This document shows positions 1 to 10,341 of a DNA stretch of 64,000 bases, one piece after another. The notes below the pieces were generated by a model. The model was not told where the DNA came from, ran no database searches, and was given only the letters and a program-made list of their open reading frames with translations. Source of the DNA: Melieria omissa (lineage: Eukaryota > Arthropoda > Insecta > Diptera > Ulidiidae); NCBI GenBank assembly GCA_963971225.1, contig OZ020270.1, forward strand, positions 22,951,689 to 23,015,688. The letters run 5' to 3'. Both the position numbers and the translations under genes were made by a program. The stretch's first letter is position 1; the number at the start of each line of letters is the position of its first letter.

Positions 1-718
1 ACTCATTTATAACGTCACGGCGTAATTTGGTAAATCTGCAAATATATCTGAACATATCATTAGTTGGGTCCCAAAACATACCCAGGACTTTAGTAGCGGA
101 ACCCCACTCTTTGGAGTTTGACCCGGTTGATGGATCTTCTTCGAGTTGTTGCAGCAGATTGATTGAATTTGACGACCAGTTCCGTATGTTGAACCCGGCT
201 GCGGCATGGATTTGCTTTACGCGCTTTGCCAACTCTATTGCAGCCAGTTCGTCGTCCTCACTATCTATAAAATCGTCTACGTAATGATAGTTTTGTATAG
301 CTTCTACTGCCCGAGGAAATTCATTCTTAAATTGTTCAGAATTTCTGTCACGGATGAAGTATGCAATACATGGGGCGCAGCATATCCCGAATGTCAGCGC
401 ACGCATCACGTAAATGCTTGGACGATTCAATTCTGTTGAGTCCCACCAAAAAAAACGTTGGGCGTGCATGTCGCTTTCCCGCACGTTGATTCTGTGAAAC
501 ATCTCTGCAATATCGCCGCATATGGCTACTCGTCCAACTCTAAAAGCCAGCAAGACTTCCATCAGCGGATTTAGGAGGTCTGGGCCACTTAAGAGGAAGT
601 CATTGAGCGATGCTCCATTCGATTTAGCGGCAGCGTCCCAGACCAGCCGGTCTTTGCCAGGCTTGTTGGGGTTTGTGACAATAAAAATTGGTAGATACCA
701 AATTTTATTCAATGGCGT
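1..718 (-). pseudogene. BEL-2 reverse transcriptase fragment, duplicated copy
   Basis: Part of the reverse transcriptase of the BEL/Pao element called BEL-2 here. It is the same sequence as 9624-10341 shifted by 9,623 bases, so it belongs to the left copy of the tandem duplication. On the minus strand it encodes the RT fingers and palm, including the YVDDF catalytic motif at about 270-290. The left side is cut by the window edge. The right side ends at the GCGT target site of the gypsy element (715-718). It is an inactive piece of a retroelement polyprotein. Confidence 0.85.
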
Positions 719-903
719 TGTGGCGCGCTGCATCTAGGGTCCCAAATGCAACGCTGCACATGTCGAAAGCCGAAAGCTGAGCCTGGCAGCACTGGGCCGA
801 ACAGCACTGCTGCCACCTTCCTTTTCTTGCAAGATCTTCTTCCGACAGCGGCGTTACGACAGCGGCACGTGCACAGAAAGACGACTCACAAATCTAACAT
901 TTG
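719..903 (+). mobile_element. gypsy (CsRn1-type) 5' LTR, first part, duplicated copy
   Basis: The first 180 bases of the gypsy LTR plus the 5-bp ATTTG target site at 899-903, where BEL-1 broke in. It matches 10342-10526 and the start of the 3' LTR at 20990. The LTR starts TGTGGCGCGC. The rest of this gypsy copy is absent because the duplicated block ends inside BEL-1 at 6044. Confidence 0.85.
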
Positions 904-1157
904 TGTTGTGGAACCAGAGAGCCGCCAACAGTGTTTATTTACTTTTCCCCTTTTTTGCTGAAATAACTGTATTTTTCGTTAAGTTACACATATAAAACAA
1001 TCACACTCGCACATTTCAGTGGTTCAGTTGTGCAGTTGACATTTGTCACTCGTCGTCACATTTTGTACTCGGTCGAACGGTCGAAATTAGACTATAAAGA
1101 ATAAATTGCTAAAGGGCTTAAGCCAAATCTCCGCGTTTTCTTTATAGTTCTAAAACA
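904..1157 (+). repeat. BEL-1 5' LTR, copy A
   Basis: 254-bp LTR starting TGTTGTGG and ending AAAACA, identical to 10527-10780. It differs by two bases from the 3' LTR at 16622-16875. It contains a TATAAAA-like box near 990 and AATAAA near 1100, placed as expected for promoter and polyadenylation signals. Confidence 0.9.
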
Positions 1158-1161
1158 TTAC

Positions 1162-1178
1162 TGGTCCTTCGAGCCGGA
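1162..1178 (+). other. BEL-1 primer binding site (tRNA-Tyr type), copy A
   Basis: TGGTCCTTCGAGCCGGA lies 4 bases after the LTR. Its reverse complement equals the 3' end of eukaryotic tRNA-Tyr (acceptor stem CCTTCGA/TCGAAGG, discriminator A, CCA) over 17 bases. The tRNA assignment is from memory of conserved tRNA-Tyr sequence. Confidence 0.8.
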
Positions 1179-1206
1179 TCGTCCGGCTATTGTTTTGAGT
1201 GAACAT

Positions 1207-1726
1207 CTCGGCACCGCGCACCACGTGCCGAGAAAGCAAGTGTACTCCGAGTTGCCGCGCCACCGCGTATCACGTGGCGTGATTGCTTAATATTCCGCAG
1301 TCGGAGTTCTCGATCGTTCCACCGTGTAGTAAGCGCCGTTTCGACTGTGTTTCCGGACATTCGTGCCACCGCGTACCACGTGGCACTGAACTTTGTGCAT
1401 AGCCTCCAGTTTGGAGTTCTAGGCTTTTCGCTCTCCGTTTGCATTGCGCGCACCGCGTAACACGTGCCGTAATCTCCGTATATTTGTTTCGCATTCGGAG
1501 CCTTCATCCTTTCACCGCGCACCACGTGAAAGCGAAGAAATTCTCCGAATATTCGTGCCACCGCGCATCACGTGGCACTGACTCTTGTTGCATAACTTCA
1601 AGTTTGGAGTTCTAGACTTTTCGCTCATCGTTTATATTGCGCGCACCGCGTACCAAGTGCCGTAATCTTCGTATATTGGTTTCCGAACTCGTAGCCTTCA
1701 TACTTTCACCGCGTACCAAGTGAAAG
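1207..1726 (+). other. BEL-1 leader hairpin array, copy A
   Basis: Eight hairpins between primer site and gag share a 10-base loop, CGCGYAHCAM. The stems differ but stay paired: CTCGGCAC/GTGCCGAG (1207-1232), CGCCAC/GTGGCG (1258-1279), GTGCCAC/GTGGCAC (1363-1386 and 1555-1578), CTTTCAC/GTGAAAG (1509-1532 and 1703-1726), and a shorter GCAC/GTGC pair (1450-1467 and 1643-1660). The last six form a triplet repeated twice with a period of about 190 bases. The last two loops read CCAA instead of CCAC, which destroys a CACGTG box yet keeps the stem. This argues for RNA structure rather than protein-binding DNA. Its function is unknown; packaging, dimerisation or translation control are possible. Confidence 0.75.
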
Positions 1727-1737
1727 CGACAGACATA

Positions 1738-2967
1738 ATGAAGAAGTTACAACAACAACGTGGCTGGGCAAAGGCCCACATTACTCGCACTTTGGAGGTA
1801 GCAGAGAACCTCACCGATTCAGATTCAGTGGACCAATGTTCCAATCGGCTACAAAAGCTGGAAGAAAACTACAAGGACTTAGTAGCCCTCAGTCAAGAGC
1901 TGTACAGTTTTGAGGATGATCCGAAGTTTATGGATCCAATTGACGACATTGTGGAGTATGAGACAAGGTATTTTCAGGCACATGCGATTCTGTCCCAATG
2001 GCTAGCCGGAAGACGAGCGGCTCAATCCACACTGGAAGACCACTCAACATCCCTTAGAGGCGACAAGGAGGATACCCTGCAGAAGCTCGCGGAGCAACAG
2101 TCGTTATTTTTAGAAAATTTTACTGCCGTCAACAATAATTTGCGAATTCAGCTACCACACATCAAAATTCCAGTTTTCACCGGCAGATATCAAGATTGGA
2201 CATCGTTCAAAGATCTTTTCCTAAGTGCTGTGGACAGCAAGCAAGGCTTGACAGACACACAGAAGTTTTTCTATTTGACATCGTTTTTGGCAGGCGATGC
2301 CCTTCATTTGGTACAGCACATCCCAATTACTAAAAGCAACTACAAGGAGGCTTGGGATAGACTAGTGCAACGTTATGAAAGAAAGCCTTTGATAGTTCGT
2401 TCGTTTGTACAATCCTTTCTTTCACTACCATCATGCAATTCGACTAGTGCTACATTACTTTGTAAACTAACTGACGTCGCGGATGAAGTTGTTCGTGGTC
2501 TAAATGCATTAAATTCGAATAGTCGCGACCCCTGGTTAATACAAATACTTTTAAACAAATTGGATAACGAATCGAGACAAGAGTGGGCTAAAGTTTGTGA
2601 CGCACAAATAGAACCTGCGTTCGCTACATTTTTAACATTTCTTACTAATCGTTGTGATGCCCTTGAATCGTGCATACATTCAAATCCGCGTCATTCTAAC
2701 GGTCGTCGCGCAATTACAAATTTCGGAAGTGCTGACGAAAATTCTGTTGCTAAGTGCCCAAATTGTAATGACGTTCATACACTCTCACAGTGCAGACAAT
2801 TTAAACAATTAAATGATGTGTCGCGCAGATCTTTCGTTAAAGAGAAAAAACTTTGTTTCAATTGTTTCAGTCGCACTCACATTGTCAGCAAATGCCCCTC
2901 TCAGTATCGCTGCAAAATTTGCAATGCAAACTCTTCTACATACAAATTATGCGACTCCTTCAACTAA
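1738..2967 (+). CDS. gag: BEL-1 Gag, copy A
   Basis: Structural protein of the BEL-1 particle, about 409 residues from the ATG at 1738 (the frame is open a few codons further up, but without an ATG). The central part is the DUF1759 gag fold, marked by an IPVF.G.Y.DW..F.DLF region at about residues 140-170. Near the C-terminus are CCHC-like zinc knuckles (CPNC..., CFNCF...H...KC). The frame ends at 2967 in the middle of the last knuckle; the following residues (LLHTNYATPS...) continue in another frame at about 2940-3151, so a frameshift separates gag from protease here. The nearest upstream signal is the hairpin array ending 12 bases before the ATG. Confidence 0.8.
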   Translation: MKKLQQQRGWAKAHITRTLEVAENLTDSDSVDQCSNRLQKLEENYKDLVALSQELYSFEDDPKFMDPIDDIVEYETRYFQAHAILSQWLAGRRAAQSTLEDHSTSLRGDKEDTLQKLAEQQSLFLENFTAVNNNLRIQLPHIKIPVFTGRYQDWTSFKDLFLSAVDSKQGLTDTQKFFYLTSFLAGDALHLVQHIPITKSNYKEAWDRLVQRYERKPLIVRSFVQSFLSLPSCNSTSATLLCKLTDVADEVVRGLNALNSNSRDPWLIQILLNKLDNESRQEWAKVCDAQIEPAFATFLTFLTNRCDALESCIHSNPRHSNGRRAITNFGSADENSVAKCPNCNDVHTLSQCRQFKQLNDVSRRSFVKEKKLCFNCFSRTHIVSKCPSQYRCKICNANSSTYKLCDSFN

Positions 2968-4060
2968 TACACCCACATTTGCAACGGGTCAAAGCAGTGG
3001 CAATCAGTTAGCAAGCGCGCCGGCGCAATCAGGTGATCACACTCAAATTACACCGACAGCTTTGACAGCGATAAGCAATAATATTCGTACACCCACGATT
3101 AACACACACACGCTGTTGCCAACAGCGCGTGCAGTCGTGCGAGACAAGTGAGGTAACCAAACAAATTGCAGATTACTGTTCGATACTGGATCGACACTCT
3201 CCTTTGTTACCGAAGCGTTCGTGCAGCGCTGCGGTCTCGCACGTAGCAATGCTCGTATTCCTGTTACGGGCCTATCTTCCTGCAAAGCTGGCGTAACACG
3301 CGGTCGCGTACAGCTTTCTCTACACTCACTCATTTCCAATGATGTTGTCCACATGTCAGCTCTCATCTTGCCGAACCTCACAGCTGATATTCCAACGCAA
3401 TCGGTCAATTTCTCCTCCCCTACGTGGAATGAAATTCTGCAGCTTCCACTAGCCGATGCATCATTTGCTAGAAGTAGTGCGATTGACGTGTTGGTGGGAG
3501 CAGACTACCTGTGGAACATGTGCACTGGCGAGCAGAAACAATTTGGAAACGGACTTCCCATTGACATAAAAAGTGTATTTGGATGGGTGGTTTCTGGAAC
3601 GTACATATCAACAGGAGAAGTTCCACTGCAAGCTGCAACATTTCACGCAGCTGCAGATAATCTTGACTCGTTATTTCGGACTTTCATGGAAATGGAAAGT
3701 GTGACGTCAACAGAAGCAAAAATTATGATGGCAGATCCAGCAGAGTCTCATTTCGCAGAAACACACACACGTGCTCAAGATGGAACATACATTGTGAAAT
3801 ATCCATTTAAGGAGAGAGCACCTGACATTACAGCAACATTGCCGCAAGCACTTTCAAGGGTTCAAAATATGGAACGTAAATTTCGCTCAAACTCTGAGTT
3901 AAAGCAACAATATGTAGAGTTCATGCGGGAATATTTGGCACTGGGTCATATGCAGCGCATCCCGCAACCTGAAGTCAACGTAAACAATGCAGACTGTTTT
4001 TACCTACCGCACCATGCTGTTTTAAAACCAGACAGTACAACAACAAAGTGTCGCGTAGTG
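2940..4060 (+). pseudogene. pol: BEL-1 Gag tail, A17-type aspartic protease and RT start, copy A
   Basis: A broken stretch of the polyprotein. The gag linker runs to a stop at 3149-3151. The retropepsin-like protease has its DTGS active-site motif at about 3187-3198, followed by the FV.EAF segment. It reads through ILVGADYLWN-like and GW.VSG-like motifs at 3490-3600, typical of the BEL/Pao protease-RT linker. The RT fingers begin near 3840, with YFLPHHAVLKP at about 4000. Around 4060-4075 the reading frame is lost and RT resumes in another frame. These breaks are shared with copy B, so they predate the duplication. Confidence 0.75.
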
Positions 4061-4701
4061 GTTCAAGTAAAGACAGTTCGGGCGTGTCTCTCAATAATCG
4101 ACTACATATCGGACCTCCAATTCAACGAGACCTTTTTGGAGTTCTACTTCGGTTTCGCCAACATCGATATGTATTTTCGGCCGATATCGAGAAAATGTTT
4201 AGAGGAATCCGCGTGGCATCTGAGCATACAGACTTCCAGCGAATTGTGTGGCGCGAAAATGAAGATTCGCCAATTGAGCATTTTCGACTTTTGACAGTTA
4301 CATATGGACTCGCGTCGTCACCATTCCTTGCTGTCCGTGTGCTTAATCAACTCGCGCGAGATTACAAACAAGTGTACCCCGCCGCATCGCGTGTACTCGA
4401 AAATGATGCGTACGTAGACGACATCACCGCGGGTGCCGCGTCCGTTGAAGAACTCATTTCGGTAAAGACCCAATTAATTGCATTACTAGAAAGGGCAAAT
4501 TTTGTGTTAAAAAAATGGTGTTCGAATTGTTGGCCATTTTTGGAAACTTTGCCACCACACCTTTGTGAATTTAAGCCAATAGATTTCGGATCCGCTAACT
4601 CGAATTCGTGTGTGAAACTACTGGGCTTACAATGGAAGCCAGCAGCGGATGAATTTTGTTTGAAAATAAAAACTGCTTTCAGAAACATCCAAAATCTATG
4701 A
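4048..4701 (+). pseudogene. pol: BEL-1 reverse transcriptase palm, copy A
   Basis: RT core of BEL/Pao type. SADIEKMFRGI (about 4180-4210) carries the first catalytic Asp. AYVDDI (4411-4428) carries the catalytic Asp pair. LLGLQW.P at the end is the usual connection into RNase H. The frame stops at 4701 with the sequence continuing as IYDPLGIVAP in the next frame, so at least one indel separates it from RNase H. Copy B has the same layout; one substitution near 4557 (Leu in this copy, Phe in copy B) separates the two. Confidence 0.8.
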
Positions 4702-6004
4702 CCCTTTAGGAATCGTGGCGCCTACTGTGGTACTATTCAAAATGTTGTTACAAGACATGTGGCTTCGTGGTCTAAATTGGGACGATCCATTGCCAGATGA
4801 TTTGTGTGATCGCTGGCATAAATACGTAGATGAGCTGCCATGTTTGGCAAGTGTGAAAATTCCGCGATCTATTGTGTCACCTACTGCCGATAATATTGAA
4901 TTGCATGGATTCGCCGACGCATCCTCCCTGGCATATGCCGCTGTGGTTTATAGTCGTGTACAAATTGGTGACGACTATGTTATAACTTTGATCTCAGCAA
5001 AAACTCGTGTTTCACCATTAAAACCAGTCTCGATACCGCGTTTAGAACTGAGTGCTGCGTATCTACTGTCTAAATTAATAAGTGCGGTTAAGCTATCGCT
5101 CACCGTGAGCATTTCAAATGTGTTTTGCTGGAGTGACTCTGAAATCGTTTTACATTGGCTTTCATCGCCACCTCGCAGGTGGAATCCTTTTGTATGTAAT
5201 CGGACGGCTGACATCTTAGATGTATGCCCTTGTAGCCAATGGCAACACATTCGGTCTGAAGACAATCCCGCGGACAGTGCGTCGCGCGGTATGTTACCGT
5301 CAATTCTTGTTGAAAATCGTTTGTGGTGGCACGGGCCACCTTGGTTGGCACTATCAGAGGAACAGTGGCCAAAATCAAAGTTTTCGCGCCTACAAGAAAC
5401 TGACTCACTAGTGCTCCATGAAGAGCGAAAATCCAAACCAGTGGTTTTGTGTGTGACCGACACAGACAATGTGATTGAAATACTTATAAACAAATCCTCG
5501 TCGTGGACGCGATTAATACGAATCGTTGCATACTGCGTGCGTTTTGCTAATTTAGCTCAAATGCATGTTAACTCGACACTACACTCGCTCAACACGTTCG
5601 AGCTGCAGCAAGCCACAACAATTATCTTGCGAAACGTTCAGCAGCTAGCGTTCGGAGACGAGATTAACCAGCTAAAAGATCAGAAGCAATTGCGCACACA
5701 ATCATCGCTTTTACGATACTCCCCATTTCTGGATGATGTAGGGTTGTTACGCGTCGGGGGACGGCTCAAGCATTCATCGTTGAGCTTCAATGTCCAGCAC
5801 CCAATTTTGCTGCCAAAAACTTCAAAGATGGCGCTGCTCATTCTAAGGAATATACACATAAAGCATCTACACAACAACAATCTAACATCTACATCAACAA
5901 CATCTAACAATTTTGGATCCTTGGTTGCAGGAACTTGGTTCGCAAGGTGGTCTTTTCCTGCAAACCATGTTTCTTGCAGCGACGTGCAACGAGTACCCAA
6001 TTAA
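4702..6004 (+). pseudogene. pol: BEL-1 RNase H and integrase N-terminal region, copy A
   Basis: Starts with the YDPLGIVAP motif that follows RT in BEL/Pao polyproteins. The RNase H motifs are in order: HGFADAS (Asp, about 4902), IPRLEL (Glu, about 5033) and CWSDSE (Asp, about 5128). Then comes EDNPAD at about 5259 and the linker to the integrase zinc region (LLRVGGRL at about 5746). The frame ends at 6004. Near 5556 this copy lacks nine bases (three codons) present in copy B. The RNase H motif reads FADAS here but FDDAS in copy B. Confidence 0.82.
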
Positions 6005-6034
6005 TGGGGAATCTTCCTGCTCCACGAGTGCAAC

Positions 6035-6055
6035 AACACGGGTACGGGTGAAAGT
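6035..6055. other. Junction of the 9.6-kb tandem duplication
   Basis: Up to about 6044 the sequence follows BEL-1 exactly as at 15667. After it the sequence is BEL-3. Both sides hold AACACGGG just past the breakpoint (6047-6054 and about 15668-15675), so joining through a short shared sequence is likely. The repeat unit is 6045-15667, 9,623 bases. Confidence 0.8.
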
Positions 6056-6683
6056 ACGATTGTAGAATCCGACCAGCAATAAAAGTCGCAACTGAAAATG
6101 TTCAAGTTAGCTATCTCATTAACCAGCATGGCTAGCAAGGCAGCAGCGCAAAGCTCGAGCTTCGTGTTTTGAGCGGAGTGACTCGTGAATTCGAGCAAAG
6201 CAATGTTGTTCTTACATTGCCAGAGTGCTCAGCTCGAATGTAAATGCAAGCCCCATATGCTGAGAGACTAGCATCACAAAAGGCGTGGACCTGTAAATCT
6301 GCGTCGGGCATACGCACGAATCGTTCAAAGTTGAGTTTGTTAACAAATTGGAAGCCGTTGCAGATGCCAAGCCAATCGTTTTGCAGCCCTTGTGGCAAGC
6401 TCTCATCCCAATTGAGTTTTTCTTTCCACAATAGTTGAAGAAATATTTTTGCCCTTGTAATAACAGGTCCAATCAATCCTAATGGATCATAAAAACGTGC
6501 AATAGTAGAAAGCACCGTGCGCTTTGTGAATCTTTTGCAAGGCGTGAACGGGATGAATGAGAACAAAAAATTGTCAGAGTTTGGATCCCAAACAAGTCCA
6601 AGTGTTTTGGTCACTTGACTTCCGTCATGATATTTCAAAAATTGTTCTCTTTCGGACTGTGGTATGGCGTTTATAACTTCGGT
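6052..6683 (-). pseudogene. pol: BEL-3 RNase H region
   Basis: Minus-strand continuation of the outermost BEL/Pao element. In order on the minus strand: TLGLVWDP, FYDPLGLIGPV, then RNase H motifs HAFCDAS (Asp, about 6275), TKLELCAA (Glu) and CWSDSTIVL (Asp, about 6085). The open frames 6132-6638 and 6001-6198 overlap in different phases, showing an indel near 6150-6190. Integrase and the 3' LTR are missing because the duplication breakpoint cuts the element at about 6045. It is not functional. Confidence 0.8.
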
Positions 6684-6684
6684 G

Positions 6685-7110
6685 TCATTTGAGCACCATT
6701 TCCATGAAATTCCCCTTGGCCAATAAAGTAGATGTTTGCTTCATAATATTCAACACCTCCTGAACAGAATCACCTCCAGAGATCATATCATCAACATAAA
6801 AATCCCTTCTAATTATTTGCGCACCGAGCGGATATGCAACCTCCTCATTCGACGCTAGCTGTTGCATGGCTCGTATGGCCAGAAATGAAGCCGATCTGGT
6901 GCCATAGGTGACTGTTTCGAGCTTGTAAATATTAATGTGATCGGTTGGATTATCCCTCCATAGGATGCACTGTAAAAAGTTATCAGGTTCTAGAACGCGC
7001 ACGCAGCGATACATTTTACAAATGTCAGCAGTTAATGCAATTTTGAATGAGCGAAAGCGCAACAATGTGTCAAATAATTTTGGTTGAATAGTTGGGCCGG
7101 TCATGAGTAT
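6685..7110 (-). pseudogene. pol: BEL-3 reverse transcriptase palm
   Basis: BEL/Pao RT core on the minus strand: TADICKMYRCVRV with the first catalytic Asp near 7020, ETVTYGTRSASFLA, then FYVDDMISGG with the Asp pair near 6790. The upstream half of the same RT lies more than 21 kb away at 28636-29300: BEL-2 split the gene, leaving AGTAT at 7106-7110 and 28631-28635. The frame ends near 6685, before the RNase H part. Confidence 0.85.
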
Positions 7111-7331
7111 TGTTGGCTGTGCCGCAAGCGTGGCTCGCACGTTTATTTAGCGATCGATTACAATTCGTGAAAAACAATATTTATTTGAGTTATATTACAA
7201 GTATTTATGGCGATCGAGTCGCTTTAAAATTTAATCGTGCGTTCGCTCCGTGTCTCCTTTAACGACTGCTTGACTGGCCGACTAAAACTCCTAAAGAGAG
7301 CACTGCTCAGCTGTTGTCGACGGCGGCAACA
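7111..7331 (-). repeat. BEL-2 3' LTR with polypurine tract
   Basis: 221 bp, reading TGTTGCCGCC to ...AGCCAACA on the minus strand, and the same as 28410-28630 by eye. Just outside it, at 7332-7341, the minus strand reads GGGTGAGGGGA, a good polypurine tract for plus-strand priming. AGTAT at 7106-7110 is the target duplication. Confidence 0.92.
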
Positions 7332-7344
7332 TCCCCTCACCCGT

Positions 7345-8244
7345 AAACAAACTCGATGCGTTGTGTTTACCATCAGTCCTGCCGACGTCCAAGACTGCCA
7401 CCTTGTCAACCGGGCGGCGAAAGGTACTCGACGCCGTTTTTACCGTCACACTTCGAACCTGACCATCCTTTGCTATCAATGTGTCGACCACGATGCCTTT
7501 AGGCCAGCGATTTCGTGGGAGCTCTTGGTCCACAATTACAACGACATCTCCGACTTTTACCGGAGGTTGCTTTGCAAACCACTTGCTTCGCCTTGATATT
7601 ATCGGTACATATTCTTTAAGCCATCGCCGACAAAACTGATCGGCAAACCTTTGAGTTTGGTGCCAGCGTTGTCGTAAGTCCACATTTTCGTTACATATGG
7701 GCTTATAGCCACTTGATGACCCAATCAATAAATGGTTCGGGGTAATCACCTCGTCGTCAATTGACTCGACAGAAACGAATGTGAGCGGACGAGAGTTTAT
7801 AATGAACTCGACTTCATGTAGGGCGCTTCGTAGACTTTCGTCGTTAAAGTGCAGTGAAGGGCAGATTGCATACAATACTGTTTTAATGGACCTTACAAGC
7901 CTCTCCCATGCACCGCCCATGTGAGGCGCTGCAGGTGGATTAAATTTCCATTTTATGTCGTCGAACGATCGAGACATAGAGGGAATGTTAACATGTTTCG
8001 ATTCGCCACAGAGGATTTTTTCAGCAGCCGTAAAGTTCGTCCCATTGTCCGTGTATATTTCTCTGGGCGACCCGCGTCGCGATATAAAGTTGCGGATTGC
8101 CATGATGCACGAACTTGTATCCAGGCTATGCACCACTTCAATGTGTACAGCTCGAATGGTTAGACACGTGAAAATCACGCCCCATCTTTTTTCGCGTCGT
8201 CTGCCTACGGCCACGTAAAGTGGCCCGAAAAAGTCGATGCCGGC
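7345..8244 (-). pseudogene. pol: BEL-2 integrase core and C-terminal domain
   Basis: Integrase part of the BEL-2 polyprotein. It follows an in-frame stop at about 8245-8247, after which the DFFGPL segment carries the first catalytic Asp near 8230. Next come YTDNGTNF (second Asp, about 8055) and GGAWERLVRS (catalytic Glu, about 7910). The end is the DUF5641-type tail (W...Y...L..R.KW, VKVGDVV, NRWPKGIV, RPVDKVAVL) that closes many BEL/Pao polyproteins. The open frame runs on into the LTR to 7291. Apart from the single stop the domain looks complete, so the defect may be recent. Confidence 0.85.
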
Positions 8245-9414
8245 TTAAGTAAATGGCCTTTCGAAGGCGGCTAATCTTGCGGGCGGTAGAGCGGCCATTT
8301 GCGGTATTTGTGGCTTGACGTTTTTGTTCTTACAATACTGGCACATTCGGCGCACCTTTCTATATAAGACTCGCAGTCGAAAAATGTAGTATTGGCTTCT
8401 TTTCCTGTTGATTATAGCTTCATGCATCTGATGATGAAAGTCTTCATGAATTGAGCGCACCAGAAGTTGGGTCACATAATGGGAATGAGGTAGCACAATA
8501 ACGTCGCCGTGGTTGCTTAGGTACTCTTCCCTACCTCTGCTCCTTATGATGCCATTTTGATCTAAGTATACATTCAACGTTATCAACTTGCTGCTTTTTC
8601 CGATTGGAGTACCTTGCTTGAGTCGGTTAAGCTCTTCTTCGTACTCTTCAGATTGAGCGTATTTCCAAAGAAATTGTTGAGCTCTCCGCAGCATTTCATA
8701 GGTAACACTTTTCTCGCTCGAAGTTGTAGCGGCTTTGAGTCTTTCGATGTACAAGATGAATGTGGCGACGGCTCGGTATAAGCGCCTCCAATTGGAAAAG
8801 TATTCTACGTTCGGTTTTAGAGAAGCAGCGGATTTTCCGATGACTAATACTCGGCGCTTAAGCTCGGTATCACCAGAATTTTCTGACTCGACCATTTCAC
8901 ATTGTGGCCAGCTGTTGGCGTGAGACAATAAAAATTCAGGTCCTGAAAACCAAATTTCAGAATTGTTTCGCATGGACGACTTTGTCGCGAAGTCTGCAGG
9001 ATTCATCTTGGAGGGAACCCACTTCCATTGAGTTACATTTGAGGTCTCGATAATCTCGCCCACTCGGTGCATGACGTACTGTTGGAAGTTCTTGGGGTCC
9101 ATTCGTAACCATTTAAGAACTGTTCTTGAGTCTGTCCACCAAAATTGCGATGACGTGCGTATGCGACGTACGTTAATAACTTTGTTTGCTAGTCTTATTC
9201 CAACTACTGCCGCCTGTAGCTCCAACCTCGGAATTGATAGTGGCTTGAGTGGGGCTACTTTCGATTTTGCGGCCACTAAGGCAACAGAAACTTCGCCGGC
9301 ATGTTCGACGCGCAGAAAACATACGGCGGCGTAGGCATTTTCACCAGCATCAACGAAAGTGTGTAGTTGCACGTCACGCGCCTCTTTTAGCGCTGGGGAG
9401 TAACATCGGGGAAT
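8245..9414 (-). pseudogene. pol: BEL-2 RNase H and integrase zinc-binding region
   Basis: In frame with the RT upstream (stop at about 9415-9417) and the integrase downstream. RNase H motifs on the minus strand: HTFVDAG (Asp, about 9360), IPRLELQAA (Glu, about 9235) and WWTDSRTVLKW (Asp, about 9140), then NPADFATK near 9000. The HHCC integrase zinc finger is at about 8470-8330 (IHEDFHHQMH ... CQYCKN). An ATG-initiated frame covers 9372-8245 (375 residues), but the natural product would be part of a longer polyprotein. Confidence 0.85.
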
Positions 9415-10337
9415 TTAAACAGACGAAATTGTCGGTATGACGGACTTCCATTGACACCAGTCATCGAGTAGAGTTTCAGTCAATGGTTCGTCCCAGCCGA
9501 TACTAGAGCGCCATATGTTTTGGAGCAGAATTTTAAGTCCAATCGTGTAGCACGAAACAAAACCGAGAGGGTCGAAAATTGACATCAAAACTTGCAGTAT
9601 CTCCCTCTTTGTCGGCACCACAGACTCATTTATAACGTCACGGCGTAATTTGGTAAATCTGCAAATATATCTGAACATATCATTAGTTGGGTCCCAAAAC
9701 ATACCCAGGACTTTAGTAGCGGAACCCCACTCTTTGGAGTTTGACCCGGTTGATGGATCTTCTTCGAGTTGTTGCAGCAGATTGATTGAATTTGACGACC
9801 AGTTCCGTATGTTGAACCCGGCTGCGGCATGGATTTGCTTTACGCGCTTTGCCAACTCTATTGCAGCCAGTTCGTCGTCCTCACTATCTATAAAATCGTC
9901 TACGTAATGATAGTTTTGTATAGCTTCTACTGCCCGAGGAAATTCATTCTTAAATTGTTCAGAATTTCTGTCACGGATGAAGTATGCAATACATGGGGCG
10001 CAGCATATCCCGAATGTCAGCGCACGCATCACGTAAATGCTTGGACGATTCAATTCTGTTGAGTCCCACCAAAAAAAACGTTGGGCGTGCATGTCGCTTT
10101 CCCGCACGTTGATTCTGTGAAACATCTCTGCAATATCGCCGCATATGGCTACTCGTCCAACTCTAAAAGCCAGCAAGACTTCCATCAGCGGATTTAGGAG
10201 GTCTGGGCCACTTAAGAGGAAGTCATTGAGCGATGCTCCATTCGATTTAGCGGCAGCGTCCCAGACCAGCCGGTCTTTGCCAGGCTTGTTGGGGTTTGTG
10301 ACAATAAAAATTGGTAGATACCAAATTTTATTCAATG
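9415..10337 (-). pseudogene. pol: BEL-2 reverse transcriptase
   Basis: RT palm of BEL-2, beginning where the gypsy element interrupts the gene (TSD GCGT at 10338-10341). Motifs on the minus strand: LVWDAAAKSNGASLND (about 10260), CGDIAEMFHRI (first catalytic Asp, about 10150), TFGICCAPCIA (about 10010) and YHYVDDFIDS (Asp pair, about 9905). It ends with FDPLGFVSCY near 9560 and a stop at about 9416. The missing N-terminal half is at 21263 onward on the other side of gypsy. Confidence 0.87.
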
Positions 10338-10341
10338 GCGT

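Larger units (their letters stand above)
904..6044 (+). mobile_element. BEL-1 retrotransposon, copy A (3' truncated)
   Basis: BEL/Pao LTR retrotransposon: 5' LTR, tRNA-Tyr-type primer site, hairpin-rich leader, gag, protease, reverse transcriptase and RNase H. Integrase and 3' LTR are missing because sequence jumps at about 6044 to BEL-3. It differs from copy B (10527 onward) at only a few places that I found: a 9-base gap near 5556 and single changes near 1612, 4557 and 4916. It is therefore a very recent duplicate, not a second insertion: the flanking gypsy and BEL-2 sequences are duplicated with it. Confidence 0.88.

Noticed and set aside
1207..1726. E-box (CACGTG) array acting as a DNA enhancer
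   Set aside because: The last two units read CAAGTG, losing the palindrome but keeping stem pairing, and the flanks covary. RNA hairpins explain this better, though a DNA role is not excluded.
1720..1737. Gag start upstream of 1738
   Set aside because: The frame is open there but has no ATG; the first ATG is at 1738, right after the last hairpin.
904..6044. Second independent BEL-1 insertion
   Set aside because: The flanking gypsy LTR and BEL-2 sequence are duplicated with it at the same offset of 9,623 bases, so it is one duplication event.
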